Part shown: positions 54,459 to 63,251 of the stretch, in pieces | Layout: each line of letters begins with the position of its first letter | Numbering within the stretch: the first letter of the stretch is position 1 | NCBI RefSeq assembly: GCF_012103215.1 | Contig: NZ_JAAVNE010000019.1 | Span: 32,153-96,152 of the forward strand | DNA length: 64,000 nt | Direction: 5' to 3' | Source of the DNA: Falsiroseomonas selenitidurans | GTDB taxonomy: Bacteria; Pseudomonadota; Alphaproteobacteria; Acetobacterales; Acetobacteraceae | Translations under genes and position numbers: made by a program | Notes under the pieces: model-generated | Databases searched by the model: none | Told to the model about the DNA's origin: nothing | What the model saw: the letters and a program-made list of their open reading frames with translations, nothing else

Positions 54459-54895
54459 ACCTCGCGCTGGGCCTCGGCCGGCGCCTCCATCCGGGCGCGC
54501 AGCTCGGCCAGGGTGACGCTGGCGAGGTCGGCTTCCATCGCGGCCTCGGCCGAATCGAACACCTCCCGCAGCAGGGTGGGGATGGCGGCGGCCGGTGCGG
54601 CCTCGGCCCGGTTCGGGCCGCGATGCACCGGCAGCAGCGGCAGGCCCTTGCGGCGCATGGCCTGCCAGATCTGCCCCAGGGTGATCAGCTCCGCCGCCTT
54701 CGCCAGCTCCGCGCCGCCGGGGCCGCGGCGGATGCGGATCAGCCCGGCCCGGGCCAATTGCCCGGCCAGGCGGCGGATCACGACGGGGTTGGTGCCGACG
54801 CTCTCGGCGAGGCGTCCGCTGGTGAGCTGCCCACCTGGCGCGGTGGCCAGCAGCAGCAGGATATGCACGGCAACAGCGAAGCGGGTTGCGACCAT
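54446..54895 (-). CDS. Rrf2 family transcriptional regulator without cysteines
   Basis: A 149-residue winged-helix regulator: RFAVAVHILLLLA, helix-turn-helix in SGRLAESVGTNPVVIRRL, and wing GLIRIRRGPGGAELAK. Classical Rrf2 members (IscR, NsrR) hold a Fe-S cluster with cysteines in the C-terminal loop; here no cysteine exists in the protein, as in the YwnA/YmfM-like branch. It therefore cannot bind a cluster by Cys ligation and probably senses something else. Divergent from mmcB. Confidence 0.87.
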   Translation of the reverse strand: MVATRFAVAVHILLLLATAPGGQLTSGRLAESVGTNPVVIRRLAGQLARAGLIRIRRGPGGAELAKAAELITLGQIWQAMRRKGLPLLPVHRGPNRAEAAPAAAIPTLLREVFDSAEAAMEADLASVTLAELRARMEAPAEAQREVQAT

Positions 54896-54982
54896 AAATG
54901 CCTACACGCCTGGCGCGGCGAATGGTTCCGCCCCGCGGGCGAGGCTTGACGCGGCTGCGAACACAAAGTGAACCTCTGCCGC

Positions 54983-55477
54983 ATGGCCCTCTCCATGCCC
55001 CCGCCTGTGCTTCCGCCCACCGCGTCGGCGCGCACGCTCGCCGTCTGCCGCGCGGCGGCGCGCTTCTGCGCCCAGCGCGGCTGGGCCCCGGTGCGGGAGA
55101 TGCCGCTGCCGAATGGCCGCCGGGCGGACCTGCTGGCGCTGCTGCCGGATGGCGGCTTCGTGGTGGTGGAGGTGAAGTCCTGCGCGCGGGATTTCCTCGC
55201 CGACGCGAAATGGCCGGAATACCGCGACTTCTGCGACCGGCTGTATTTCGCCGTGGACCTCGATTTCCCGGCGGAACTGCTGCCGGCGGAGGTCGGCCTG
55301 CTGGTGGCGGAGGGGCCGGAGGCGACGATGGTGCGCGAGGCCCCCTGCCACAAGCTGGCGCCTTCCCGGCGCCGGGCCTTGCTGCAGCGCTATGCGGTGG
55401 TGGCCGCCGCGCGCCTGGCGGCGCTGCAGGACCCGGCGGGCCAGGCAGAGATCCGCGCCGCCCTCAGGGCCGACTGA
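54983..55477 (+). CDS. mmcB: MmcB family DNA repair nuclease
   Basis: A 164-residue protein of the MmcB family, named for mitomycin-C sensitivity in Caulobacter. The PD-(D/E)xK-like core is GRRADLLALLPDGGF (Asp) followed by VVVEVKSC (Glu, Lys), and then WPEYRDFCDRLYFAV. ATG 54983 is selected over GTG 54968 and ATG 54995. It is divergent from the Rrf2 regulator across a short AT-poor gap and converges on hldE. Confidence 0.85.
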   Translation: MALSMPPPVLPPTASARTLAVCRAAARFCAQRGWAPVREMPLPNGRRADLLALLPDGGFVVVEVKSCARDFLADAKWPEYRDFCDRLYFAVDLDFPAELLPAEVGLLVAEGPEATMVREAPCHKLAPSRRRALLQRYAVVAAARLAALQDPAGQAEIRAALRAD

Positions 55478-55583
55478 GCCCCTGTGGATGAATGCCCGAA
55501 AGCCCCAGGGGCGCGGGGCAGGGCCCGAGAAGCGGGCGTCGTGGACCCCGATCCTTCGCCGATCCTGCGCGGCGCGCTTCGCC

Positions 55584-57074
55584 TCAGCGGCGGATGCGCG
55601 CCACCGTGGCGGTCGTGCTCTGCCCCGGCAGCAGGGCGGCGAGGCGGACCTGGCCGCCCCAATCGGTGACGAGGTCGGCGCCCACCACCTTGTCCACCGT
55701 GTAGTCCGCGCCCTTCACCAGCACTTCCGGCCGCAGCAGGCGCAGCAATTCGAGCGGGGTGTCCTCCTCGAACACCGAGACCAGATCGACCGAGGCGAGG
55801 GAGGCGAGCACGGCGGCGCGGGCGGCGTCACCCTGGATCGGCCGGGTCTCGCCCTTCAGCCGCCGCACGCTGGCGTCGGAATTCAGCCCGACCACCAGGC
55901 GGTCGCACCAGGACCGCGCCTGTTCCAGCAGGTGGACATGGCCGGGATGCAGCAGGTCGAAGCAGCCATTGGTGAAACCCACGCGCCAGCCGCGGCGGCG
56001 CCAGCGTTCCACCTGCTCCACCGCCTGGGCGCGGGAGACCACCTTGCGCAGCGCGCCGCGCTCCGGCGTCAGCGCCTCCAGCAGGTCGCCTTCGCGGGCG
56101 ACGGCGGTGCCGACCTTGCCCACCACGATCCCGGCGGCGATGTTGGCCAGGCGGGCGGAGACGGCGGCGCCGAGGCCGGCGGCAAGCCCCGCGGCGGCCA
56201 CCGCCACCACGGTGTCCCCGGCGCCCGAGACATCGTGCACCTCCGGCGCCTCGGCCGGGAAGTGGCGGACACCCTCGGCATCGACCAGGGTCATGCCATC
56301 CTCGCTGCGGGTCACCAGCACGGCGCCGAAGCCGTGGTCCGCCCGCAGGCGCTGCGCGGCGGCGACCAGCGCGGCTTCGGTGTCCACCGGCATCCCGGTG
56401 GCCAGCTTCAACTCGGCGCGATTCGGCGTGATGAGGTCGGCGCCGGCATAGCGGGCGTAGTCGATGCCCTTGGGGTCCACCACCACCCGGCGCCCGGCGG
56501 TGCGGGCCGCGGCGATCAGGCGCTGCGCCGTATCGCCGGAGAGCACGCCCTTGTTGTAGTCCGACAGCACCATCACCGTGGTGGCGGCCACCGCATCGGC
56601 GGCGATGCGCACCAGGCGCTCCGCCAGCCGGGGATGGATGGGGCCAGCCATCTCGTGGTCGGCGCGCAGCAATTGCTGGCCGGCGGCGATGAAGCGGGTT
56701 TTCGTGGTGGTGGCGCGCCCCCCCTGCACCAGTAGCCAGGGCTCCACATTCGGCTGGCCGCCGATCAGGCCGGTGAGGTCGCTGCCCGCCTGGTCGTCGC
56801 CGACGACGGAGACGAAGGCCACCGCCGCGCCCAGCGCCGTCAGGTTGCGCACTACATTGCCGGCGCCGCCGGGCATCGCCACCTCGCGCTCCACCGCCAG
56901 GACGGCGACGGGGGCCTCGGGGCTCACCCGTTCCACCTGGCCATAGACGTAGCGATCGAGCATGGCGTCGCCGACGACGAGGACGGAGGCGCGCTTGAGC
57001 TGGCGCACCGCCTCGGTCAGCTCGCCGACCGGGATTTCTGGTGTGGGAAGGTCGGCGGGCGCGGGGCCTTGCAT
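55584..57074 (-). CDS. hldE: Bifunctional heptose-7-phosphate kinase / heptose-1-phosphate adenylyltransferase
   Basis: A 496-residue enzyme of ADP-heptose synthesis for LPS inner core. Residues ~20-330 form the PfkB kinase: VVGDAMLDRY, MPGGAGNVVRN, and the catalytic VSGAGDTVVAV. Residues ~360-496 form the nucleotidyltransferase: GFTNGCFDLLHPGHVHLL and GLNSDASVRRLKGETRP. Both active sites are intact. It indicates an LPS with heptose. ATG 57074 is the clear start. Confidence 0.95.
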   Translation of the reverse strand: MQGPAPADLPTPEIPVGELTEAVRQLKRASVLVVGDAMLDRYVYGQVERVSPEAPVAVLAVEREVAMPGGAGNVVRNLTALGAAVAFVSVVGDDQAGSDLTGLIGGQPNVEPWLLVQGGRATTTKTRFIAAGQQLLRADHEMAGPIHPRLAERLVRIAADAVAATTVMVLSDYNKGVLSGDTAQRLIAAARTAGRRVVVDPKGIDYARYAGADLITPNRAELKLATGMPVDTEAALVAAAQRLRADHGFGAVLVTRSEDGMTLVDAEGVRHFPAEAPEVHDVSGAGDTVVAVAAAGLAAGLGAAVSARLANIAAGIVVGKVGTAVAREGDLLEALTPERGALRKVVSRAQAVEQVERWRRRGWRVGFTNGCFDLLHPGHVHLLEQARSWCDRLVVGLNSDASVRRLKGETRPIQGDAARAAVLASLASVDLVSVFEEDTPLELLRLLRPEVLVKGADYTVDKVVGADLVTDWGGQVRLAALLPGQSTTATVARIRR

Positions 57075-57157
57075 ACGACCGGCGTAGCGCAATCGTCGTA
57101 TCCGACGCAAGGTACGGTCCCGCGCGCGGAGAAAACATCCTTTTGTGGAACGGCGAT

Positions 57158-57883
57158 TCAGGCCTGGAGGAAGCCGATCGTCCTGCCCTCCAGGACACCG
57201 CAGGTCAGGCTGCCGCCGAACACCGCGCCGGTGTCGAGCCCGATTCGGTGCGGGCGCAGCTGCGGCGTCTCGGACGGGGTGTGGCCATGCACCACCACGG
57301 CGGGCAAGCGGCCGCGCCAGGACAGGAAGGGCTCGCGGATCCACAGCAGGTCCTGCGGCCTCTGGTCGTCCAGCGCCCGGTGCGGGGCGATGCCGGCATG
57401 CACGAACAGGTAGCCGCCGGCGGCGTGGCGCAGCGGGCGGGCGCCGAGCCAGGCAAGGTCCGCCGCCGGCACCGCGCCCGGCGCCAGGCCGGGGCCGGCG
57501 GCGGCGCCATAGCTGGCCAGCGCCGCGCCGCCGCCATTCATCAGCCAGAGGTCGAGCGCCGCGCCGGAGGCGCCCGGGGCCAGCGCGTCCAGCATCATCT
57601 GGTCGTGATTGCCGCGCAGCTGCAGGCCGGGCAGGCCGGGTGGCAGGCTGCCGCGCAGCAGCGCCAGCACGCCGGCGCTGTCCGGGCCGCGATCCACATA
57701 ATCGCCGAGATGCAGCAGGAACGGCCGCGGCACCGGGCGCGCCGCCAGGTCCTCCCGCACCAGCGCATGCAGCGCGGCCAGCCGCCCGGCGCAGCCATGG
57801 ACGTCGCCGATGGCGTAGATCCGTTCCCCCGGCGGCAGCCAGCCGGGTGCGGGCAACTGGGCGGTTAAGGGATTGGCAGGCAT
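57158..57883 (-). CDS. PPP-type metallophosphoesterase (protein phosphatase-like)
   Basis: A 241-residue calcineurin-like phosphatase of the PPP (PrpA/lambda phosphatase) type: GDVHGCAGRL, GDYVDRGPDS, LRGNHDQMM, HAGIAP and VHGHTPSE. The full set of metal ligands is present. Substrate may be a phosphoprotein or a small molecule such as a dinucleoside polyphosphate. It is 83 bases upstream of hldE on the same strand and divergent from the EAL-like genes. Confidence 0.89.
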   Translation of the reverse strand: MPANPLTAQLPAPGWLPPGERIYAIGDVHGCAGRLAALHALVREDLAARPVPRPFLLHLGDYVDRGPDSAGVLALLRGSLPPGLPGLQLRGNHDQMMLDALAPGASGAALDLWLMNGGGAALASYGAAAGPGLAPGAVPAADLAWLGARPLRHAAGGYLFVHAGIAPHRALDDQRPQDLLWIREPFLSWRGRLPAVVVHGHTPSETPQLRPHRIGLDTGAVFGGSLTCGVLEGRTIGFLQA

Positions 57884-57937
57884 TGCGGGCCGATCCTACC
57901 CCCCCCCGGAGGCGCCATCGCCACCGGCTTTGGTCCC

Positions 57938-59062
57938 ATGCCCATGCCCGATGGTTTCCCGACCGCCGAAGGTTTCCCGACCAAGGATGCCGCGAGCCCG
58001 GCGCCACCGCTTCTGGCCCTGGTGCGGGAGGCGCTGCGCAGCCCGGGCAGCCGGGTGGCGCTGCGGGTGCCGGCGATGCCGCCGCACCGGCGCCGCGTGG
58101 CACGCGCCCTGCTGTAGGAAGGCGCGCTGGTCGCCGGCGGCGTGGTGCTGGACGGGCCGCAGGAGGAATTGCTGCTGCTGGGGGCGGAGGCCGGGCGCAC
58201 CGAGCGGCTGCGCGGGCTGCTCGACCGGCTGCTCGGCGCCCAGCGCACCGCCATCTGGTCCCTGCAAGGCGACGCCGCCGCGCTGCTGGCCTATGCCGCC
58301 GGCGCCGAGACGGCGACCGCGGAAGGGCCCGGCCTGGCCGGGCTGGATGCCTGGCTGCGCGGCCTGGGGCTGGCGCCGCTGGTGCAGCGGGTGCTGGGCC
58401 GGCGGATCGCCGATCCGCCGCGCCCGGCCTTCCTGCGGCTGGGTATCAACCGCGTCCTGCTGGCCGGGCTGATGGGCCCGCTGGGCCGCGATGCGGATCT
58501 GCTGGAACATGCGCAGCGCGCCCTCTCGGCCCGGCTGCTGCTGGCGGTGGGCGATCCGGCGCAGGGCAGGACGTTGATCCGCGGCCCCCTGCCGGGGCGG
58601 CTGCACCTGCCGGTGCCGCCGGCGCCGATCCGCGGCGGCGATGGCGGTGTTGGCGGCGGGATGCTGGTGGCGACGCTGGGGCTGGAGACGGTGGCGGACC
58701 CGGCCGCTTTGGCGGCGCGCCGCGCCGGGCTGGCGGCGCAGGGCTGGTCGGTGGAGATCGACGGGCTGGACGCCGCCGCGCTGCGCCTGCTGGCGCCGGA
58801 GGCGCTGGGCGCGGACTGGCTGCGGCTGCGCTGGTCGCCGGAGCTTCCCGCCGCCGCCCAGGCCGGGGCGCTGCAACGGGTGGAGCCGGCGCGGCTGATC
58901 CTGGCGGCGGCGGAGACGCCGCAGGCGGTCGAATGGGCCCGCGCCATGGGGATCGGGCTTGTCGAGGGCGCCGGGCTGGAAGCCCCGCTGGCCCCGGCCG
59001 CCCCGGTGCCGTCCAGCCTGCTGGCACGGCTGGGCCAGGAACCGGCCGGCGTGCCCGCCTGA
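57938..59062 (+). pseudogene. EAL-like protein gene interrupted by an in-frame amber codon
   Basis: From ATG 57938 the frame reads 59 codons (ending RRRVARALL), then TAG at 58115-58117, then continues in the same frame (EGALVAGGVVLDGPQEELLL) to TGA 59060-59062. The continuation is clearly coding-like over 300 residues and resembles the next gene. The C-terminus, with WLRLRWSPEL and ARAMGIGLVEG, recalls a degenerate EAL phosphodiesterase domain. A GTG at 58142 could re-start translation of 306 residues. The break is a single codon, likely recent, or an error. Confidence 0.7.
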
Positions 59063-59072
59063 TGCCACCGGC

Positions 59073-60215
59073 ATGAGGAGCGAGGCGGAGGAGGCACGCC
59101 CCGGCGGCGTGCGGGCGGCGCTGGACCTGGCCGCGCTGGTGCGCGACTGCGTCGCCGCCGATGTGGTGCGCCAGGTGCTGCATCTGCGCCTGGCCGGGCT
59201 GGGTCCCGGCGCCGCGCCGCGCCACCAGCGCCTGCTGCGGGAGGCGCTGGAGCCGGTGATGGCGGCGGCGCGGACCCGGGTCTTCGAACTGCCGAATGGC
59301 GATGTGGTGGCGGTGGCGCCGCCGCCGGCCCTGGCCCTGGACCATGCCCGCCAGGCGCTGCTCGGCACGCTGGATGCCGGGGCCGCGGCGGCGGTGCAGG
59401 CGTTCCGGCTGCCGGATTGCGCCGCGCACCTGCTGGCGGTGACGGCGGAAAGCCTGGGCCTTGCGGAAATCCCGCCACCGCCGCCGGCCGGCATCGCCGG
59501 GCCGCCGATCGGCAGCTACGACCTGGCGATGGCGGAGCGCGCCCTGGCGCAGGCCGATCTCGGTGCGATGACCACGGCGCAGGCGGTGTGCCGGCTGGAC
59601 CCGGAGGGTGAGCCGGCGGAGGCGCAGTGGGAGGATCGGCGCATCGCCTGGGGCAGCCTGGCGGAGGCGGTGCTGCCCGGCATCGACATCGGTGCCTCCT
59701 CCGCCCTGCAACGGCGCCTGGCGCGGCTGGCGGAGACGCGGCTGCTGGCGGATATCGGCCGGCCGGCAGCGCAGCTTGACTGGCGGCCGGTGGGCCTGCC
59801 GGTGGTGCCGGCGACGCTGGCGACCCCGACCTTCCAGCGCTTCGATGCCGGCCTGCCGGCGGGCCGCCGCCGGGAGATCACGCTCGGCTTCCGGCCGGCC
59901 GACATCCTGGCCGACCCGGCCGGCTTCGCGCAGGCCCGGGATTCGGCGCGGATGCTGGGCTACCGGCTGGCGTTGGACGATGCGGCGGTGGCGGTGGCCG
60001 CGGTGCTGCGGCCCGACCGCCTGGGCCTCGACCTGCTGCGGCTGCGCTGGAGCGCCGACCTGCCGCTGGCCGGGGCGGCGCTGCAGCCCTGGCTGGCGCA
60101 GCCGGACGCGGTGGTGCTGGTGGGCGTCGACCGGCCGGCCGCGATCGCCTGGGGCTGGGAGGCGGGGATCAGCCTGTTCCAGGGCCCGCTGGTGGAACGC
60201 CGCCGCAGCCATTGA
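59073..60215 (+). CDS. Degenerate EAL-like protein, paralogue of the preceding gene
   Basis: A 380-residue protein starting 10 bases after the previous frame. Its N-terminal half (HLRLAGLGPG, LFELPNGDVVAVAPP-like strands, ARQALLGTL) and C-terminal half (DLLRLRWSADLP, VVLVGVDRPAAIAWGWEAGI followed by SLFQGP) are organised like its neighbour. The final segment mimics the EAL-domain end (EGVET ... QGY.F.RP), but the catalytic EAL triplet and metal-ligand motifs are not visible, so c-di-GMP hydrolysis is improbable. It may bind c-di-GMP or act structurally. Confidence 0.72.
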   Translation: MRSEAEEARPGGVRAALDLAALVRDCVAADVVRQVLHLRLAGLGPGAAPRHQRLLREALEPVMAAARTRVFELPNGDVVAVAPPPALALDHARQALLGTLDAGAAAAVQAFRLPDCAAHLLAVTAESLGLAEIPPPPPAGIAGPPIGSYDLAMAERALAQADLGAMTTAQAVCRLDPEGEPAEAQWEDRRIAWGSLAEAVLPGIDIGASSALQRRLARLAETRLLADIGRPAAQLDWRPVGLPVVPATLATPTFQRFDAGLPAGRRREITLGFRPADILADPAGFAQARDSARMLGYRLALDDAAVAVAAVLRPDRLGLDLLRLRWSADLPLAGAALQPWLAQPDAVVLVGVDRPAAIAWGWEAGISLFQGPLVERRRSH

Positions 60216-60402
60216 GCGCAACGCCTGGTGAGCGATCACCGCCTCAATCGCCGGCCTGGCGGCGCGCCATGGGGCGCGGCGGCCGCTCGGGTGCCTTCGC
60301 CGGGCAGAGGTTCCGATCAAGCGAACCTGGCAGGAGGCGGCCCGGTGGGGTGGCGTGGCAGGCGCGCGCCAACCGCGGCGGTGCTGCCGCGTTGGCGATG
60401 CC

Positions 60403-61692
60403 ATGCAGACACCGCCCGCCTTCCTGTTCGCGACCGGCATCGAGAACAGCATCCCCCGAATCCAGGGCGGCCGCATCCGGGTGGATGAGATGGAGCGCTG
60501 CGGCCACTACCAGCGGTGGCGGGAGGATTTCGGCCTGGTGCAGGAACTCGGCCTCAGCTTCCTGCGCTACGGCCCGCCGCTGCACACCACGCTGCGCGGC
60601 GCCGGCCGGCATGACTGGGACTTCGCGGACGCCACCTTCGGCGAATTGCAGCGGCGCGACATCGTGCCGATCGTGGATCTCTGCCATTTCGGCGTGCCGG
60701 ACTGGATCGGCGATTTCCAGAACCCGGATTTCCCGGACCTGTTTGCCGCCTATGCCGGCGCCTTCGCCCGGCGGTTTCCCTGGGTTCAGCTCTATACGCC
60801 GGTGAACGAGATGTATATCGGCGCCCTGTTCTCCGCGCGCTATGGCTGGTGGAACGAACAGCTCGCCACGGACCGGTCCTTCGTCACCGCGCTGAAGCAC
60901 ATCGTCGCGGCGAATGTGCTGGCGATGCGGGCGATCCTGGCGGTGCGGCCGGATGCGATCTTCATCCAGAGCGAAAGCACGGAATACTTCCACGCCGAAT
61001 CGCCGGCCGCCATCGGCCCGGCGGAGGTGCGCAACCAGGAACGCTTCCTGTCGCTGGACCTGAACTACGGCCGCCGGGTGGACAGCGGCATGTACGAATA
61101 CCTGATGGACAACGGCATGACGCGGCAGGAATACCACTTCTTCCTGTCGCACAGCCCGCTGAAGCGCCATTGCATCATGGGCAACGACTACTACTGGACC
61201 AATGAGCACCTGGTGATGGCGGATGGCCACACACGCGCCTCGGGCGAGGTGTTCGGCTACTCCGTGCTGACCCACCAGTACCACCAGCGCTACGGCCTGC
61301 CGGTGATGCACACCGAGACCAACCTGCGCGACGACGGGGAGGGCGCGGCGGAACGCTGGCTGTGGAAGCAATGGGCGAATGTGCTGCGGGTGCGTAACGA
61401 CGGCGTGCCGGTGATCGGCTTCACCTGGTATTCGCTGACCGACCAGATGGACTGGGACACGGCGCTGCGCGAGGTGAACGGGCATGTGGACGCGGTGGGG
61501 CTGTACGACCTGGACCGCCGCATCCGCCCCGTGGGCCGCGCCTTTCAGCGGCTGGTGGCGCAGTGGAAGGACGTGTTGCCGGCGCAGTCGCTGTGCCTGC
61601 AGGTGCCGGTGGTGATGCCGAGCGCGCAGGGGGGGGATGGGTTGCCGGAGGCGTATTGGGTGGGCCAAGCGGCGCGTCGCGCCGCGCGCTGA
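60403..61692 (+). CDS. Glycoside hydrolase family 1-like protein
   Basis: A 429-residue beta/alpha-barrel protein. TPVNEM (Glu136) corresponds to the acid/base motif TxNEP, and MHTETN (Glu305) to the nucleophile strand, with WYSLTDQMDW matching the late GH1 Trp motif. There is no signal peptide. It looks like a divergent beta-glycosidase; the spacing between the two glutamates is a little shorter than usual. The last codons and the stop fall in the 31-bp tandem repeat. The 187 bases before it hold only a small hairpin (60308/60323). Confidence 0.8.
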   Translation: MQTPPAFLFATGIENSIPRIQGGRIRVDEMERCGHYQRWREDFGLVQELGLSFLRYGPPLHTTLRGAGRHDWDFADATFGELQRRDIVPIVDLCHFGVPDWIGDFQNPDFPDLFAAYAGAFARRFPWVQLYTPVNEMYIGALFSARYGWWNEQLATDRSFVTALKHIVAANVLAMRAILAVRPDAIFIQSESTEYFHAESPAAIGPAEVRNQERFLSLDLNYGRRVDSGMYEYLMDNGMTRQEYHFFLSHSPLKRHCIMGNDYYWTNEHLVMADGHTRASGEVFGYSVLTHQYHQRYGLPVMHTETNLRDDGEGAAERWLWKQWANVLRVRNDGVPVIGFTWYSLTDQMDWDTALREVNGHVDAVGLYDLDRRIRPVGRAFQRLVAQWKDVLPAQSLCLQVPVVMPSAQGGDGLPEAYWVGQAARRAAR

Positions 61693-61755
61693 ATTGGCAC
61701 CGGCGCGTCGCGCCGCGCGTTGAATTGGCACCGGCGCGTCGCGCCGCGCGCTGAT
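61671..61755. repeat. Tandem array of a 31-bp unit (about 2.7 copies)
   Basis: Units start at 61671, 61702 and 61733 (last one partial). Each begins with the near-perfect palindrome GGCGCG-T-CGCGCC, then GCGCGCTGAATTGGCACC. Units differ by a single base (GCGCGCTGA versus GCGCGTTGA). The first unit contains the GH1-like gene's stop codon. No spacers, so not CRISPR. Confidence 0.9.
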
Positions 61756-61811
61756 GCGGTCGCCAGGGCGGCGCCCTTCCGGCGCGGCGGGCGCGGGGCT
61801 ACAGGGATGGC

Positions 61812-62447
61812 GTGCAGATCACCCGTCTCTTCCTCGTCCGGCATGCGCTGGTCGAACCCTCCGCCCGTGCGCTGGTCTATGGCAGCATGGATGTCGGCCT
61901 GTGCGAATTGGCGCTGGCGCAGGAAGCCGCCGCCTATCGCTGGCTTGCCGCGCGCCTGCCGGAAGCCGCGCATTGGGTGGTCACGCCGCTGTCGCGCACC
62001 CGCGCCACCGCCGCCGCCATCTTCGCCGCCGGCCATGCGCCGGCGCCCCTGGCGGTGGAGCCGGACCTGGCGGAACAGCATCTGGGCGAATGGCAGGGCC
62101 TGTCGCATGAACGCTTCTCGGCGCTGATCCGCCATCCGCCGCACCCCTTCTGGCCCCATGGCGCGGAGGAAAAACCCCCGGGCGGCGAAAGCTTCGCCGA
62201 GGTGGTGGTGCGCGTGGCCGCGGCGCTGGAGAGGCTGGTGGCGGCGCAGGAAGGCCGCGACATCGTCATCGTCGCGCATGGCGGCTCGATTCGCGCGGCC
62301 ATCGCCCAGGCCATGGGGCTGACCCCGCACCAGGCGCTGATCTTCTCCATCCGCAACCTGTCGCTGACAAGGCTGGAACGCCATGGCGCGGCCTGGCGGG
62401 TGGCGGCGGTGAACGAGGAACCCTTCACCCTGCCCACGATGGCTTGA
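61812..62447 (+). CDS. Histidine phosphatase (phosphoglycerate mutase-like) family
   Basis: A 211-residue protein of the branch-2/1 histidine phosphatase superfamily: catalytic FLVRHALVE (RHA in place of RHG), TPLSRTRATAAAI, EQHLGEWQGL and the second His in VAHGGSIRA. Substrates in this group range from alpha-ribazole-phosphate (CobC) to sugar phosphates; a CobC-like role is possible given cobS/cobT but the genes are far apart. GTG 61812 is the start that fits. Confidence 0.86.
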   Translation: MQITRLFLVRHALVEPSARALVYGSMDVGLCELALAQEAAAYRWLAARLPEAAHWVVTPLSRTRATAAAIFAAGHAPAPLAVEPDLAEQHLGEWQGLSHERFSALIRHPPHPFWPHGAEEKPPGGESFAEVVVRVAAALERLVAAQEGRDIVIVAHGGSIRAAIAQAMGLTPHQALIFSIRNLSLTRLERHGAAWRVAAVNEEPFTLPTMA

Positions 62448-62539
62448 CCGCAACCCCCCTGGTTTCGCCGCTTCGCCTTGGACACCCGAGTCGTGACTTG
62501 ATAGAGTGTGCCGCGACATAGGGTTGCGGGGGATCTTTC

Positions 62540-63220
62540 ATGTTCCGTGGGATGCTTCTGGCCTTTGGCCTCTGCTTCGCCCTGCCGGCGGCCGCGCAGC
62601 AGGAACAACAGGCGCTTGTCGACCGTGCGACGCTGACCGTGCAGGAGCTGATGTCGACCGGCGACCATACCGGCGACGCGGTGGCGTTCCTCCAGCGCGC
62701 CAGGGCGGTGATGATCTGCCCGCGCGTCTTCCGCGCCAGCTTCATCCTGGGCGGTGAGGGCGGGTCCTGCGTCCTCGTCGGGCGGGATGGCGCCGGGTCC
62801 TGGTCCTCGCCGGCCTTCTACGGCCTGGGCTCCGGCAGCTTCGGGCTGCAGGTGGGCGTGCAGGATTCGATGGTCGCCATGATGATCATGACCGACCGCG
62901 GCCTGCAGGCGGTGATGGACAGCCAGTTCAAGATCGGCGCGGATGCCTCGCTGACGCTGGCCACCATCGGTGGCGGGATCGAGGGCAGCACCACCGCGGC
63001 GGCGGGCGCCGACATCGTCGCCATCGCCAAGTCCCGCGGGTTGTTCGCCGGCATCTCCCTGTCCGGCTCGATCCTGGCCTATCGGCCGGACTCCGCCACC
63101 GCCTATTACGGCCGCGGCTATGGGGCGCGGCAGATCGTGGTGGCGATGGAGGCGCACAACCCGGGCTCCGACCCGCTGCGCGCCATGCTGCTGCGCTACG
63201 GGGCGCGCGCCGGAAGCTGA
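62540..63220 (+). CDS. Second SYLF-domain exported protein
   Basis: A 226-residue protein with a Sec signal peptide (MFRGMLLAFGLCFAL, cleavage near PAAAQQ) and the SYLF layout: ARAVMICPRVFRASFILGGEGG, GLGSGSFGLQVGVQDSMVAMMIMTD, and IGGGIEGSTTAAAGADIVA. The second half is longer than in the 6845-7411 protein and the two share little outside the motifs. Lipid binding or envelope stress is only an inference. A TTGATA-like element at 62498 may belong to its promoter. Confidence 0.85.
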   Translation: MFRGMLLAFGLCFALPAAAQQEQQALVDRATLTVQELMSTGDHTGDAVAFLQRARAVMICPRVFRASFILGGEGGSCVLVGRDGAGSWSSPAFYGLGSGSFGLQVGVQDSMVAMMIMTDRGLQAVMDSQFKIGADASLTLATIGGGIEGSTTAAAGADIVAIAKSRGLFAGISLSGSILAYRPDSATAYYGRGYGARQIVVAMEAHNPGSDPLRAMLLRYGARAGS

Positions 63221-63251
63221 CCGAAGCCGCGCCGTCGCGCCACCCGCGCGT

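Noticed and set aside
61671..61755. CRISPR array
   Set aside because: Same reason: contiguous units, no spacers.
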